The translations under genes and the position numbers were made by a program. The notes beneath the pieces are model-generated. The model saw only the letters and a list, made by a program, of their open reading frames with translations. It made no database searches and was not told where the DNA came from. A stretch of 13,376 nucleotides of DNA from NCBI GenBank assembly GCA_937892525.1, contig CALAEV010000003.1, positions 1-13,376 on the forward strand, in the 5' to 3' direction. This document shows, in pieces, positions 1 through 6,756 of this stretch (within the stretch, counting starts at the first letter, position 1; every line of letters begins with the position of its first letter). This DNA comes from an uncultured Clostridia bacterium (lineage in GTDB: Bacteria; Bacillota; Clostridia; Oscillospirales; Acutalibacteraceae).

Positions 1-1943
1 TGTGTGAAAAGCCAAAGTTTTACATCACAACAGCCATTGCGTATACATCACGCAAACCTCACATCGGCAACAGTTATGAAATCGTGTTGACCGACGCTAT
101 TGCGAGGTACAAACGAATGCAGGGCTATGATGTTTTCTTTCTGACAGGTACTGACGAGCACGGTCAAAAAATCGAAGAATATGCAAAGGACGCAGGTGTT
201 AGTCCTAAAGAATATGTTGATAAGGTTGCAGGTGAAATTAAGGGCATCTGCGATTTACTCAACACAACTTATGACCATTTTATTCGTACAACTGACGATT
301 ATCACGAAAAAACTGTTCAGAAAATTTTCAAAAAGCTCTATGACCAGGGCGATATTTATAAAAGTGAATATGAAGGTCTTTACTGTACTCCTTGTGAGTC
401 TTTCTGGACTGAAAGCCAGTTAGTTGACGGCAAATGTCCTGACTGTGGCAGAGACGTTCATAAAGAAAAGGAAGAAACATATTTCCTTAAACTTTCAAAA
501 TATCAGAAACAACTTGAAGAATTCATTGAAAACAATGAAAACTTCATTTACCCTGAAGCTCGTAAAAAAGAAATGCTCAATAACTTTATTAAGCCAGGTC
601 TTCAGGATTTGTGTGTATCACGTTCATCGTTCAAATGGGGTATTCCTGTTTCATTTGATGATAAGCACGTAATTTATGTATGGATTGATGCACTTTCAAA
701 CTATATTACTGCACTTGGTTATGACCCTGACGGCAGTAGTGAAAAATACAATAAATACTGGCCTGCAGATGTTCACATTATTGGTAAAGATATTGTTCGT
801 TTCCATACAATTTACTGGCCAATTATGCTTATGGCACTTGGCGAGCCACTTCCTAAACAGGTTTACGGCCATCCTTGGCTTCTTTTCGGCGAAGACAAAA
901 TGAGTAAATCTCGTGGTAATGTTATTTATGCTGACGACCTTACAGAGATTTTTGGTGTTGATGCAGTTCGTTACTATCTTCTTTCAGAGATGCCACACGC
1001 ACATGACGGTTCAATTACTTATGAAGCAATGATTGACCGTTTCAACACTGACCTTGCAAACACTCTCGGTAACCTTGTAAACAGAACTATTGCAATGCAG
1101 AACAAGTATTTTGATGGTGTTGTTCAAGCACCTACTTGTCCTACTGAATTTGACGAAGACCTTAAGGAAAGTGCAAAGAAAGCACTTGCAGGTTTTGACA
1201 AGTACATTTCAGAATACAAGATGAGTGATGCAGTTGAATGTGTAATCAACTTTGCTCGCCGTTGCAACAAATACATTGACGAAACAATGCCTTGGGCTCT
1301 CGCTAAAGACGAAGTACAGAAAGAAAAACTCGGTACTGTTCTTTATAATCTTCTTGAGGGTATTCGCGTTCTCTCTGCACTTATCTCTCCAATTATGCCT
1401 GAAACTGCAGTTAAGATTGCAGAGCAGTTAAATGTTGCACCTGCAACTTACGAAAGCATTCAGGAATGGGGCGGACTTGAAGCAGGTATCACAGTTGGTA
1501 CTGCAACTCCTCTTTTCTCAAGAATTGACGGAGAAAAGTTGATTGCTGAACTTCAGGCTAAAAAAGAGGCTGAAGAAAAGGCAAATGCTCCTGTACCAAA
1601 AATCGAGGGACTTGCAGAAATCGGTTTTGACGATTTTATGAAAGTTGAACTCCGTGTTGCTGAAGTTAAGAACTGTGAGCCAATCAAAAAGGCAAAGAAG
1701 CTTCTTAAACTTACTCTTGACGATGGCACAGGTAATGACAGAATTGTTGCAAGTGGTATTGCAAAATGGTACAAGCCAGAAGACCTTATCGGCAAAAAGG
1801 TAGTAGTTGTTGCAAACCTTAAACCTGCAGTTCTTTGTGGTGTTGAAAGTTGTGGTATGATTCTTGCAGCAGACGTTACTGAAGAAGATGCAAAGGTTAT
1901 TTTTGTTGACAAAGATATGCCAAACGGAGCGAGAATAAGATAA
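1..1943 (+). CDS. metG: Methionyl-tRNA synthetase (first base of start codon lies outside window)
   Basis: Charges tRNA-Met with methionine in the cytoplasm. The reading frame is open from the first complete codon (base 3, Cys), and bases 1-2 are 'tg', so the ATG almost certainly begins one base before the window; that gives 647 residues, normal for the long Firmicute form. With that numbering the HIGH-type motif reads HIGN at 21-24, a zinc knuckle has cysteines 129, 132, 146 and 149, and the KMSKS loop is at 300-304. An anticodon-binding helical domain follows. From about residue 540 to the end there is an EMAP/Trbp111-like tRNA-binding domain (motifs DFMKVELRVAEV, VANLKPA and GMILAA), which dimerises these enzymes. 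The stop codon overlaps the next start (TAATG), so tatD is probably translationally coupled. An internal GTG at 84 is not the start, because the HIGH motif lies upstream of it. Confidence 0.97.
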   Translation, partial: CEKPKFYITTAIAYTSRKPHIGNSYEIVLTDAIARYKRMQGYDVFFLTGTDEHGQKIEEYAKDAGVSPKEYVDKVAGEIKGICDLLNTTYDHFIRTTDDYHEKTVQKIFKKLYDQGDIYKSEYEGLYCTPCESFWTESQLVDGKCPDCGRDVHKEKEETYFLKLSKYQKQLEEFIENNENFIYPEARKKEMLNNFIKPGLQDLCVSRSSFKWGIPVSFDDKHVIYVWIDALSNYITALGYDPDGSSEKYNKYWPADVHIIGKDIVRFHTIYWPIMLMALGEPLPKQVYGHPWLLFGEDKMSKSRGNVIYADDLTEIFGVDAVRYYLLSEMPHAHDGSITYEAMIDRFNTDLANTLGNLVNRTIAMQNKYFDGVVQAPTCPTEFDEDLKESAKKALAGFDKYISEYKMSDAVECVINFARRCNKYIDETMPWALAKDEVQKEKLGTVLYNLLEGIRVLSALISPIMPETAVKIAEQLNVAPATYESIQEWGGLEAGITVGTATPLFSRIDGEKLIAELQAKKEAEEKANAPVPKIEGLAEIGFDDFMKVELRVAEVKNCEPIKKAKKLLKLTLDDGTGNDRIVASGIAKWYKPEDLIGKKVVVVANLKPAVLCGVESCGMILAADVTEEDAKVIFVDKDMPNGARIR

Positions 1944-2710
1944 TGTATCATAACATTTTTGATTCACACGCACATTATGACGACGAGCAGTTTGACACAG
2001 ACAGAAACGAACTGCTCGTTTCTTTTAGAGAAAACGGAGTTTCCGGCGTCATTTGTTGCGGAACAAATATAAAAACAAGTGAATTTGCAGTAGAACTTTC
2101 TCACAAGTACGATTTTGTGTATTCTGCAGTTGGATTTCATCCCCTTGACAATGACGAATATAAAGATGGCGATTTGGAAAGAATAAAAGAACTTGCAAAA
2201 GACGAAAAATGCGTTGCAATTGGGGAAATCGGACTTGATTATCACTACGAGAAAGAAAGTCGAGTAAAACAATTAGTTCTTCTTGAAAAGCAAATTGAAC
2301 TTGCAAACGAACTCGATTTACCAATCATTTTTCACGACAGAGAATCCCACGAAGATACACTTAATATACTTAAAAAATATAAACCTAAAGGTGTTCTTCA
2401 CTGTTTCTCAGGTAGTGTTGAAATGGCAAAAGAAATCATAAAACTAGGTATGTATATCGGTCTTGGTGGTGCAGTAACATTCAAAAATGCAGTTAAGCCT
2501 TGCGAGGTTGCAAAGTTTGTGCCAAGTGATAGGTTGCTCATTGAAACTGATGCTCCATATATGACTCCTGTACCATTCAGAGGTAAAAGATGTGATTCAC
2601 TACATATTCCATATACTGCAGAAAAAATTGCAGAGTTGCGTGGTTGCACAGCACAAAATATTCTTGATATGACAAATGAAAACGCAAAAAGATTATTTAA
2701 TATAGGGTGA
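1943..2710 (+). CDS. tatD: TatD-family metal-dependent deoxyribonuclease
   Basis: Amidohydrolase-fold, metal-dependent hydrolase of the TatD/YcfH family. Members are reported to act as 3'-5' DNases or phosphodiesterases in DNA repair and turnover. The protein has 255 residues, the usual family size. Visible metal ligands are His9 and His11 (motif DSHAHYD), Glu95 (GEIGLDYHY), His131 (FHDRE), His153 (HCFSG) and Asp203 (ETDAPYM), so the active site looks intact. The ATG shares a base with the metG stop, and a GGAG motif at about 1925-1928 inside metG serves as ribosome binding site. The metG-tatD order is common in Firmicutes, where tatD (yabD in Bacillus) follows metS. Family assignment is firm; the physiological substrate is not shown by sequence. 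Confidence 0.95.
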   Translation: MYHNIFDSHAHYDDEQFDTDRNELLVSFRENGVSGVICCGTNIKTSEFAVELSHKYDFVYSAVGFHPLDNDEYKDGDLERIKELAKDEKCVAIGEIGLDYHYEKESRVKQLVLLEKQIELANELDLPIIFHDRESHEDTLNILKKYKPKGVLHCFSGSVEMAKEIIKLGMYIGLGGAVTFKNAVKPCEVAKFVPSDRLLIETDAPYMTPVPFRGKRCDSLHIPYTAEKIAELRGCTAQNILDMTNENAKRLFNIG

Positions 2711-2715
2711 TTATT

Positions 2716-3015
2716 ATGTTAAAACATATTGTAATGTGGAAATTTAAAGATGCAGAAGGCAAGACAAAAGACGAAAACATTGAAATCGTTAAAAATGGTC
2801 TTGAAGCACTTCCACCTGTTATTCCACACATTAAAAAACTCACATTCCTTAAAAATCAAGTAGAATGTGAGAGAAACTTTGATGCGCTTTTGGTTGTTGA
2901 AACTGAAAACGAGGAAGAATTAGAAAAATACAAGGTTCATCCCGAGCATAAAAAGGTTGCCGGTTACGTTGCAAAGGTAACAGAAAACCGTGGTGCAGTT
3001 GACATTTGGGAATAA
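2716..3015 (+). CDS. Dabb (stress-responsive alpha/beta-barrel) domain protein
   Basis: A 99-residue protein opening MLKHIVMWKFKD, the hallmark of the Dabb domain (PF07876): a ferredoxin-like dimeric alpha/beta barrel found in stress-induced and some catalytic proteins. The central segment, with DALLVVETENEEELEKY followed by HPEHKKV, matches the second half of the fold, in which a His in the 'hpeH' segment is conserved. The frame is also open from a GTG at 2707, but the AGGGTG at 2704-2709 is a good ribosome binding site for the ATG at 2716, so I use that. It is the last gene of the metG-tatD operon and is followed immediately by a strong terminator. No catalytic function can be assigned; many clostridial homologues sit alone as housekeeping genes of unknown role. 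Confidence 0.88.
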   Translation: MLKHIVMWKFKDAEGKTKDENIEIVKNGLEALPPVIPHIKKLTFLKNQVECERNFDALLVVETENEEELEKYKVHPEHKKVAGYVAKVTENRGAVDIWE

Positions 3016-3028
3016 AAAACAAAAAATA

Positions 3029-3060
3029 AAGGCTACTCAATGAGTAGCCTTATTTTTTTA
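3029..3060. terminator. Bidirectional intrinsic terminator between the metG operon and the TM2 gene
   Basis: A 10-bp perfect stem (3029-3038 with 3042-3051, core GGCTACTC/GAGTAGCC) has an AAT loop. It is followed by a T-run at 3053-3059 on the forward strand and preceded by an A-rich tract at 3013-3030 that reads as a U-run on the reverse strand. It can therefore end both the metG-tatD-Dabb transcript and the convergent TM2 gene. Confidence 0.93.
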
Positions 3061-3066
3061 CTATTC

Positions 3067-3471
3067 TTATGAAAGTGGGTTACCGTCAGCGTCAGGAATT
3101 TTATCTAACAAAATCATAATAAATTCAACAAACGCCCAAACACCAGCAACAGCAGGTCCAATAACAAGAATCCAGCCTATAAGAGAAAGTAACAACTGAG
3201 CAATTGCCTTACCTTTATAACCAAGGTAGAAATTATGAATACCAAGACCACCAAGGAAGAATGCAAGGAGTGCTGCTACTATCTTATTTTTTTCACTTTT
3301 TTGAACCTGTGGAACTGCTGCAACGCCACATGCAAGACATACTGCTGCGCCAGGAGCCAACTCTTTACCGCAGTTGTGACAGAAAGCTGTACCTGCGCCT
3401 TTAGCTACACCACAATTTGTGCATACTGCCGCTACGTCAGCCATTTGTGTTCCGCAATTTTTACAATACAT
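3067..3471 (-). CDS. Double zinc-ribbon TM2-domain membrane protein
   Basis: A 134-residue protein. The N-terminal half has two zinc-ribbon modules with CxxC pairs at Cys3/Cys6 plus Cys17/Cys20 and at Cys31/Cys34 plus Cys45/Cys48. After a short charged linker (EKNK, about 60-63) comes a TM2 domain (PF05154): a first helix at about 64-83 containing the GGLGIHNFYLGY signature, then a hydrophobic stretch at about 89-122 ending in a family-typical acidic EFIMILL. The protein should sit in the cell membrane with the zinc ribbons in the cytoplasm. The function is unknown; TM2 proteins are a broad bacterial family with no settled biochemical role. The ATG is preceded by GAGAGGAGA at 3478-3486, and a good promoter lies upstream. 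It is transcribed away from spoVAD and converges on the metG operon. Confidence 0.93.
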   Translation of the reverse strand: MYCKNCGTQMADVAAVCTNCGVAKGAGTAFCHNCGKELAPGAAVCLACGVAAVPQVQKSEKNKIVAALLAFFLGGLGIHNFYLGYKGKAIAQLLLSLIGWILVIGPAVAGVWAFVEFIMILLDKIPDADGNPLS

Positions 3472-3517
3472 ACTGATATCTCCTCTCTAAAATACGCATA
3501 CTTTTATCAGCAAAACA

Positions 3518-3546
3518 ATAATAACACACTTTAAAAAGAGTTGCAA
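3518..3546 (-). promoter_or_regulatory. Vegetative (sigma-A-like) promoter of the TM2 gene
   Basis: Read on the reverse strand: -35 TTGCAA (3546-3541), a 17-nt spacer, and -10 TATTAT (3523-3518), about 45 bp before the TM2 start codon. Spacing is ideal and each box has a small number of mismatches to consensus. Confidence 0.65.
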
Positions 3547-3576
3547 CACTTTAACGTAATAAATTGACATTATTTT

Positions 3577-3606
3577 TGAATTTTTTTCAAATTTTTGGTG
3601 AAAATA
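3577..3606 (+). promoter_or_regulatory. Sigma-F/sigma-G-like forespore promoter of spoVAD
   Basis: TGAATT at 3577-3582, 14 nt, then GGTGAAAATA at 3597-3606. The second box fits the forespore -10 pattern GG-N-R-A-N-A-H-T-R known for Bacillus/Clostridium sigma F and overlapping sigma G promoters, and the spacing is the expected 14-15 nt. Transcription would begin near 3613, right at the first possible ATG of spoVAD. That argues that translation starts further in, at the TTG at 3637. The AT-rich background makes chance matches to the -35 easy; the -10 is the stronger part. Confidence 0.5.
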
Positions 3607-3636
3607 TAACAAATGCAAACGAAAGGAAAGAGCAAT

Positions 3637-4662
3637 TTGGCTACTCGTGTAGGAAAATATACATTACTTTTACCGTCAAGACCATCAATTATTGGTCACG
3701 CAGCAGTTGTAGGTAAAGCCGAGGGCGAAGGACCATTGGCTCACGAATTTGACTACTGTTATTCTGACGACACCATTGACGGATGTCCATCTTGGGAAAA
3801 GGCTGAAAGTGCCTTACAATATGAAGCTATCACTCGCGCTATTGCAAAAGCCGGGCTCTCACCTAAAGATATAAATCTTATTATGGCAGGTGATTTGCTT
3901 GACCAATGTATTGGCACATCTTTTGGTATTCGCGAATTACAAATCCCTTTTTTAGGGCTTTACGGTGCTTGCTCAACTATGGCGCTTTCAATGGCTGTTG
4001 CATCCGTGCTTGTTGATTCAGGTGCATTAAATTATGCTGTTGCTTCTACATCTTCACATTTTGCATCGGCTGAAAGGCAATTCCGTTTACCACTCGAATA
4101 TGGTGGTCAACGCCCTCCGTCAGCACAACGCACGGCAACGGCGTCAGGCGCATCTGTAATCTCTGAAAATAAAGAAAATACGCCTTGTATTGAAGCAGTT
4201 ACATTCGGCAAAATTATGGATTTAGGCATTAAAGATGCCAACAACATGGGGGCTGCTATGGCTCCTGCAGCAGCATCCACAATCGGAGATTTCTTAAATG
4301 ATACACGCACCTCCCCTACTGATTACGATTTAATTCTAACAGGAGATTTAGGCAAGGTTGGTGCAGAGCTTCTTATTGACTTGCTTAAAAAAGACTACGG
4401 CTATGATATTGCATCTGTTCATGGGGACTGTGGACTTATGCTTTATGATATTGAGGCACAGGATGTTCACGCAGGCGGCTCTGGTTGTGGTTGTAGTGGT
4501 TCTGTGGTTAATTCTTATATAATGAGGCAACTTAAAGAGAAAACGCTTAAAAGAGTGCTTTTCGTGGGTACAGGGGCGTTACTCTCACCTACTTCTACAA
4601 TGCAAGGCGAGAGTATTCCATCAATTGCTCACGGAGTTCTATTAACATCAGGAGACGAATAA
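3637..4662 (+). CDS. spoVAD: Stage V sporulation protein AD
   Basis: SpoVAD belongs to the SpoVA machinery, which moves calcium-dipicolinate into the developing spore and releases it at germination; the Bacillus protein binds dipicolinate on the inner spore membrane. It has a thiolase/KAS-III fold. The motifs GDLLDQ, GACSTMALS (thiolase-type Cys), ATSSHFASAERQFR, LEYGGQRPP, GSGCGC and the C-terminal ATGALL-like and IAHGV segments are all present. The frame opens at an ATG at 3613 without a ribosome binding site. I prefer the TTG at 3637, because GAAAGGAAAG (3621-3630) precedes it at a proper distance, the forespore promoter would start RNA near 3613, and the 341-residue product then lines up with the 338-residue Bacillus protein. 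It stands without spoVAC or spoVAE next to it, which is unusual, and is followed by a 47-codon gene. Confidence 0.95.
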   Translation: MATRVGKYTLLLPSRPSIIGHAAVVGKAEGEGPLAHEFDYCYSDDTIDGCPSWEKAESALQYEAITRAIAKAGLSPKDINLIMAGDLLDQCIGTSFGIRELQIPFLGLYGACSTMALSMAVASVLVDSGALNYAVASTSSHFASAERQFRLPLEYGGQRPPSAQRTATASGASVISENKENTPCIEAVTFGKIMDLGIKDANNMGAAMAPAAASTIGDFLNDTRTSPTDYDLILTGDLGKVGAELLIDLLKKDYGYDIASVHGDCGLMLYDIEAQDVHAGGSGCGCSGSVVNSYIMRQLKEKTLKRVLFVGTGALLSPTSTMQGESIPSIAHGVLLTSGDE

Positions 4663-4663
4663 A

Positions 4664-4807
4664 ATGAATTTAGATAAAGAACTAGAAACCGTTTACGCAA
4701 TGGCTAACGCCATAAGAGTATTAAATTTACTGAAAACTGCACTGACCGTTGGGATAATAGCCTTTACCGTTTTCAGTATTGCAGGAATCTTCTTTGCTAA
4801 AGATTGA
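4664..4807 (+). CDS. Small single-pass membrane protein (47 aa) coupled to spoVAD
   Basis: A 47-codon frame, begun by ATG one base after the spoVAD stop and preceded by GGAGA (4651-4655) with about 8 nt spacing. The product starts MNLDKELETVYAMANA, a short amphipathic region, and has one hydrophobic helix at about residues 21-44 (rich in Leu, Ile, Val, Phe), ending in a short charged tail (AKD). The tight coupling, good ribosome binding site and following terminator make it a credible gene co-expressed with spoVAD in the forespore. It is far too short for SpoVAE (about 116 residues or more) and I do not recognise the sequence. By context it could be a small inner spore membrane partner of SpoVAD; that is inference. 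Confidence 0.65.
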   Translation: MNLDKELETVYAMANAIRVLNLLKTALTVGIIAFTVFSIAGIFFAKD

Positions 4808-4864
4808 TATTGTTATTGATTTTTCTGCATTTGTTAAATAAATAAAAGAGTATATTGATTTTCG

Positions 4865-4900
4865 AGTATCTGCCTTATATGGTAGATACTTTTATTTTAT
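4865..4900 (+). terminator. Intrinsic terminator of the spoVAD transcript
   Basis: A 10-bp stem, AGTATCTGCC (4865-4874) with GGTAGATACT (4881-4890), includes one G-U pair and has a six-base loop TTATAT. It is followed by TTTTATTTTAT (4890-4900). It closes the spoVAD/small-ORF unit before the tRNA promoter. Confidence 0.88.
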
Positions 4901-4919
4901 AAGGCTCCTAAACAACGCA

Positions 4920-4947
4920 TTGACAAAGCTCAAAAAGTGTATATAAA
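4920..4947 (+). promoter_or_regulatory. Consensus promoter of the interrupted tRNA-Trp gene
   Basis: TTGACA at 4920-4925, a 16-nt spacer, then TATAAA at 4942-4947. This is a near-perfect sigma-A promoter, with the tRNA 5' end about 29 nt after the -10. Because the tRNA is cut by the island, the promoter now points into the island's left end and the integrase gene. Confidence 0.85.
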
Positions 4948-4975
4948 ACAGTAGTGCTTCGAAACACCAAATACA

Positions 4976-5013
4976 GAGGGTATAGCTCAGTTAGTAGAGC
5001 AGCGGTCTCCAAA
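4976..5013 (+). tRNA. tRNA-Trp(CCA), 5' half only, interrupted at the anticodon stem
   Basis: The bases fit a tRNA from acceptor to anticodon loop: acceptor strand GAGGGTA (4976-4982), T8-A9, D-stem GCTC (4985-4988) with GAGC (4997-5000), base 26 A, 5' anticodon stem GCGGT (5002-5006), and loop CTCCAAA (5007-5013) with anticodon CCA at 5009-5011, which reads UGG (Trp). The 3' anticodon stem should be ACCGC, but the DNA reads ATCTA, and no variable loop, T-arm or acceptor 3' strand follows. The gene therefore stops being a tRNA at position 39/40. With an integrase gene next door, this is best read as an attachment-site junction (attL-type), with the 3' half at the far end of the island outside the window. 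Confidence 0.85.
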
Positions 5014-5051
5014 ATCTATTTTATAGATATTTCCTGACTGTCAGATTTTGG
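5009..5051. repeat. Inverted repeats at the tRNA/island junction (probable recombinase core site)
   Basis: A perfect 9-bp inverted repeat, CCAAAATCT (5009-5017) and AGATTTTGG (5043-5051), begins inside the tRNA anticodon. Between its arms lie two shorter palindromes: ATCTAT-TTT-ATAGAT (5014-5028) and CTGAC-T-GTCAG (5034-5044). Tyrosine recombinases bind inverted core sites around the crossover, so this arrangement at the broken tRNA is what a core att site would look like. The exact crossover point cannot be set without the other end. Confidence 0.6.
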
Positions 5052-5153
5052 CTTAAAATCGTCAAATTCCTTATATATCAAGGGGTTTGAGAGTTTTTAG
5101 TTTTCACTACTTTTAATCAAAAAAATCTAAAAATGGTCGTTTTTCGCTTCAAA

Positions 5154-5179
5154 TCGGTTACATTTTCGGTTACATTTTT
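5154..5179 (+). repeat. Tandem 13-mer repeat, possible integrase arm-type sites
   Basis: TCGGTTACATTTT occurs twice in a row at 5154-5166 and 5166-5178, sharing one base. The repeats lie about 100 bp inside the island, between the junction and the integrase gene, where arm-type binding sites for the integrase N-terminal domain are usually found. The function is inferred from position only. Confidence 0.5.
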
Positions 5180-5183
5180 GCTC

Positions 5184-5210
5184 AAAAAGTGGCTTTTTTT
5201 ACACTTTTTT
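5184..5210 (+). terminator. Possible terminator shielding the integrase from tRNA-promoter read-through
   Basis: AAAAAGTG (5184-5191) pairs with CACTTTTT (5202-5209) around a T-rich loop, and a run of six T (5205-5210) makes up the 3' arm. The stem has few G-C pairs, so it is weak. The rest of the roughly 460-bp gap between the 47-aa gene and the integrase holds the terminator, promoter, tRNA half and repeats listed separately; no protein gene is seen there. Confidence 0.35.
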
Positions 5211-5271
5211 CAAACAATAATTGCATTTTAAAAACCAGTGTGATATATTTAAGATGATTGGAGGAGTTATT

Positions 5272-6426
5272 ATGTCAAATCCACACGTATATAAACGTAG
5301 CGATGGTAATTATTGCTTTAAATTATTCGGCAAAACTTATGTAAGGGCAAAGCGTAAGGATGCTGAAAAATATTACACTGAACTGTTGAACAATGAAAAG
5401 TTCAGAAAACTCGTTGAAGACTATGGCAAAACTACAATAGCTCAACTTATGTATGACTGGCTTGGCCTTCAGAAAGGTATGACAGAAAAAGTCACCACCT
5501 ATGACCGCAAAGTGCAAATTGTCGAAAACCAAATTATCCCCTACTTATCAAAGCAACAAGTTATATCATTGACTTCAACGACTATTCAGACATGGCTTAA
5601 TGAACTTGCTGTGCAGGGCTATAGCAAATCTACCATTAAAAAGTCAAAGGAATATTTACAGGCAGCTTTACGTTTTTTCAAAATACTTAATAAATTCGAA
5701 GAAAATCCATTTAACGGTGTTAAAACCCCTGCAAGTGCCCCATCTAAAAAATCAAATGATATCGTATATTACACCGAAAAAGAATTAAAAAAAATATATG
5801 CTACTGCCACCAAAAAGGATTCTGCAGGTAATTACATATACAGACTTGGCGACTCCATTATAGTCCTTGGTGAAACAGGTATGCGTTCCGGCGAGTTCTT
5901 GGCTCTAACATGGAATGACATTGATTTTAAAAACAATATGATATCAATTACTAAAACAAGACAGCACGTAAAAAATCACAATAAAAAAACACCTACGGAA
6001 CCAAGTTACGTAGATGTTATCAATAAGCCTAAGACGGAATCAAGTATCAGGACTATTCCGATGTCAAAGAAATGTAAAGCAGCAATGAAACGTCTGTATA
6101 AGCTCAACGGAAGTCATAAGTATGTGTCTTCTACTGAAAAAGGAACACCTATTTCAGTTCGCAATTTTGCACGAATGTTCAGAGACATTCTGTATGCTGC
6201 AGAAATGGATAAAGCCGAAAATCCAAACGGACTTTCTACAATTAATAAGGTGGCCGGACCCCACGCCTTAAGGCACACCTTTGCGACCCTACTTATCAAT
6301 AAGAAAGGTGCAAATATTGCTGTTGTCTCCGCCCTTCTTGGACATGCTGATATAAGCGTTACTGTCAATAAGTATTTACATACTAAGGACGAAGACAAAA
6401 TCAATACAATTAAATTGCTTGATTAA
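5272..6426 (+). CDS. Tyrosine recombinase (site-specific integrase)
   Basis: Catalyses integration and excision of the island by strand exchange through a covalent 3'-phosphotyrosine. The start is the ATG at 5272, preceded by GGAGGAG (5260-5266), giving 384 residues; the frame stays open 51 bp further upstream but lacks a ribosome binding site there. The N-terminal part, with an arm-binding-like segment (about 1-50) and a SAM-like core-binding domain (about 55-155), precedes the catalytic domain (about 170-384). Catalytic residues are visible: Arg205 (GMRSGE), His331 and Arg334 (HALRHTFA), His358 (LGHADIS) and nucleophile Tyr368 (NKYLH). The full catalytic set looks intact, so the enzyme is probably active. 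It resembles integrases of clostridial conjugative elements and phages. It converges on, and overlaps by 4 bp, the excisionase-like gene. Confidence 0.95.
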   Translation: MSNPHVYKRSDGNYCFKLFGKTYVRAKRKDAEKYYTELLNNEKFRKLVEDYGKTTIAQLMYDWLGLQKGMTEKVTTYDRKVQIVENQIIPYLSKQQVISLTSTTIQTWLNELAVQGYSKSTIKKSKEYLQAALRFFKILNKFEENPFNGVKTPASAPSKKSNDIVYYTEKELKKIYATATKKDSAGNYIYRLGDSIIVLGETGMRSGEFLALTWNDIDFKNNMISITKTRQHVKNHNKKTPTEPSYVDVINKPKTESSIRTIPMSKKCKAAMKRLYKLNGSHKYVSSTEKGTPISVRNFARMFRDILYAAEMDKAENPNGLSTINKVAGPHALRHTFATLLINKKGANIAVVSALLGHADISVTVNKYLHTKDEDKINTIKLLD

Positions 6427-6641
6427 AGGTAAAACACTTTGTTTTCGTAATACTCAAGCCATTCTTTCAATGCGGAGACTGTTACATAGTAACGGCCTCC
6501 GATTTTTATTGATGGGAACGCCGGTGAGCGTAGCAAATCATATGCTCGATTGATGCCACACCTCATCACTTTCTTCAATTCTTTTGCTGTAAGCAATTCT
6601 GTTGTAAGGTCTTCAAATGAATAATTTTTAGAAACTATCAT
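6423..6641 (-). CDS. Excisionase-like small helix-turn-helix protein
   Basis: A 72-residue protein with a MerR/excisionase-type winged helix (HTH_17 style) over most of its length: LLTAKELKKVM, then INRAYDLLRSPAFPSIKIGGRYYV and SALKEWLE. These are the two helices, wing and third helix seen in Xis and DNA-binding 'excisionase family' proteins. It probably directs the integrase towards excision, or represses element genes. The start ATG is preceded by AAGGAG (6651-6656). Its stop overlaps the integrase stop by four bases in convergent orientation, an unusual layout: transcription of one gene would run antisense through the other, which might make the two mutually exclusive. It is transcribed on the cargo strand, but a terminator-like hairpin at 6752-6794 separates it from the upstream genes. 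Confidence 0.85.
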   Translation of the reverse strand: MIVSKNYSFEDLTTELLTAKELKKVMRCGINRAYDLLRSPAFPSIKIGGRYYVTVSALKEWLEYYENKVFYL

Positions 6642-6676
6642 ATAATTTCTCCTTTTTTAATTTATTTTGAAAAAAG

Positions 6677-6756
6677 TATGAAATTTTTTATATAAATAAA
6701 TTTTCATATATAAAAAAACTGCTTATTTTGATAATTTTTCAAAAATTTTTCAAAAA
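6677..6756. repeat. AT-rich repeats upstream of the excisionase-like gene
   Basis: An inverted repeat TATGAAA (6677-6683) / TTTCATA (6702-6708) and a tandem 11-mer TTTTTCAAAAA (6735-6745 and 6746-6756) lie between the excisionase-like start and the terminator hairpin. Such repeats could be binding sites for the excisionase or a repressor, but the stretch is very A/T-rich and chance repeats are likely. Confidence 0.3.

Noticed and set aside
84..1943. GTG at 84 as the metG start
   Set aside because: The HIGN motif and the beginning of the Rossmann fold lie upstream in the same open frame.
1518..1973. Long reverse-strand open frames opposite metG
   Set aside because: They are antisense shadows of the metG C-terminal domain, rich in Cys/Phe/Asn, without ribosome binding sites.
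4976..5271. Group I intron splitting tRNA-Trp
   Set aside because: No conserved intron core or tRNA 3' half follows within the window; an integrase gene and att-like repeats follow instead.
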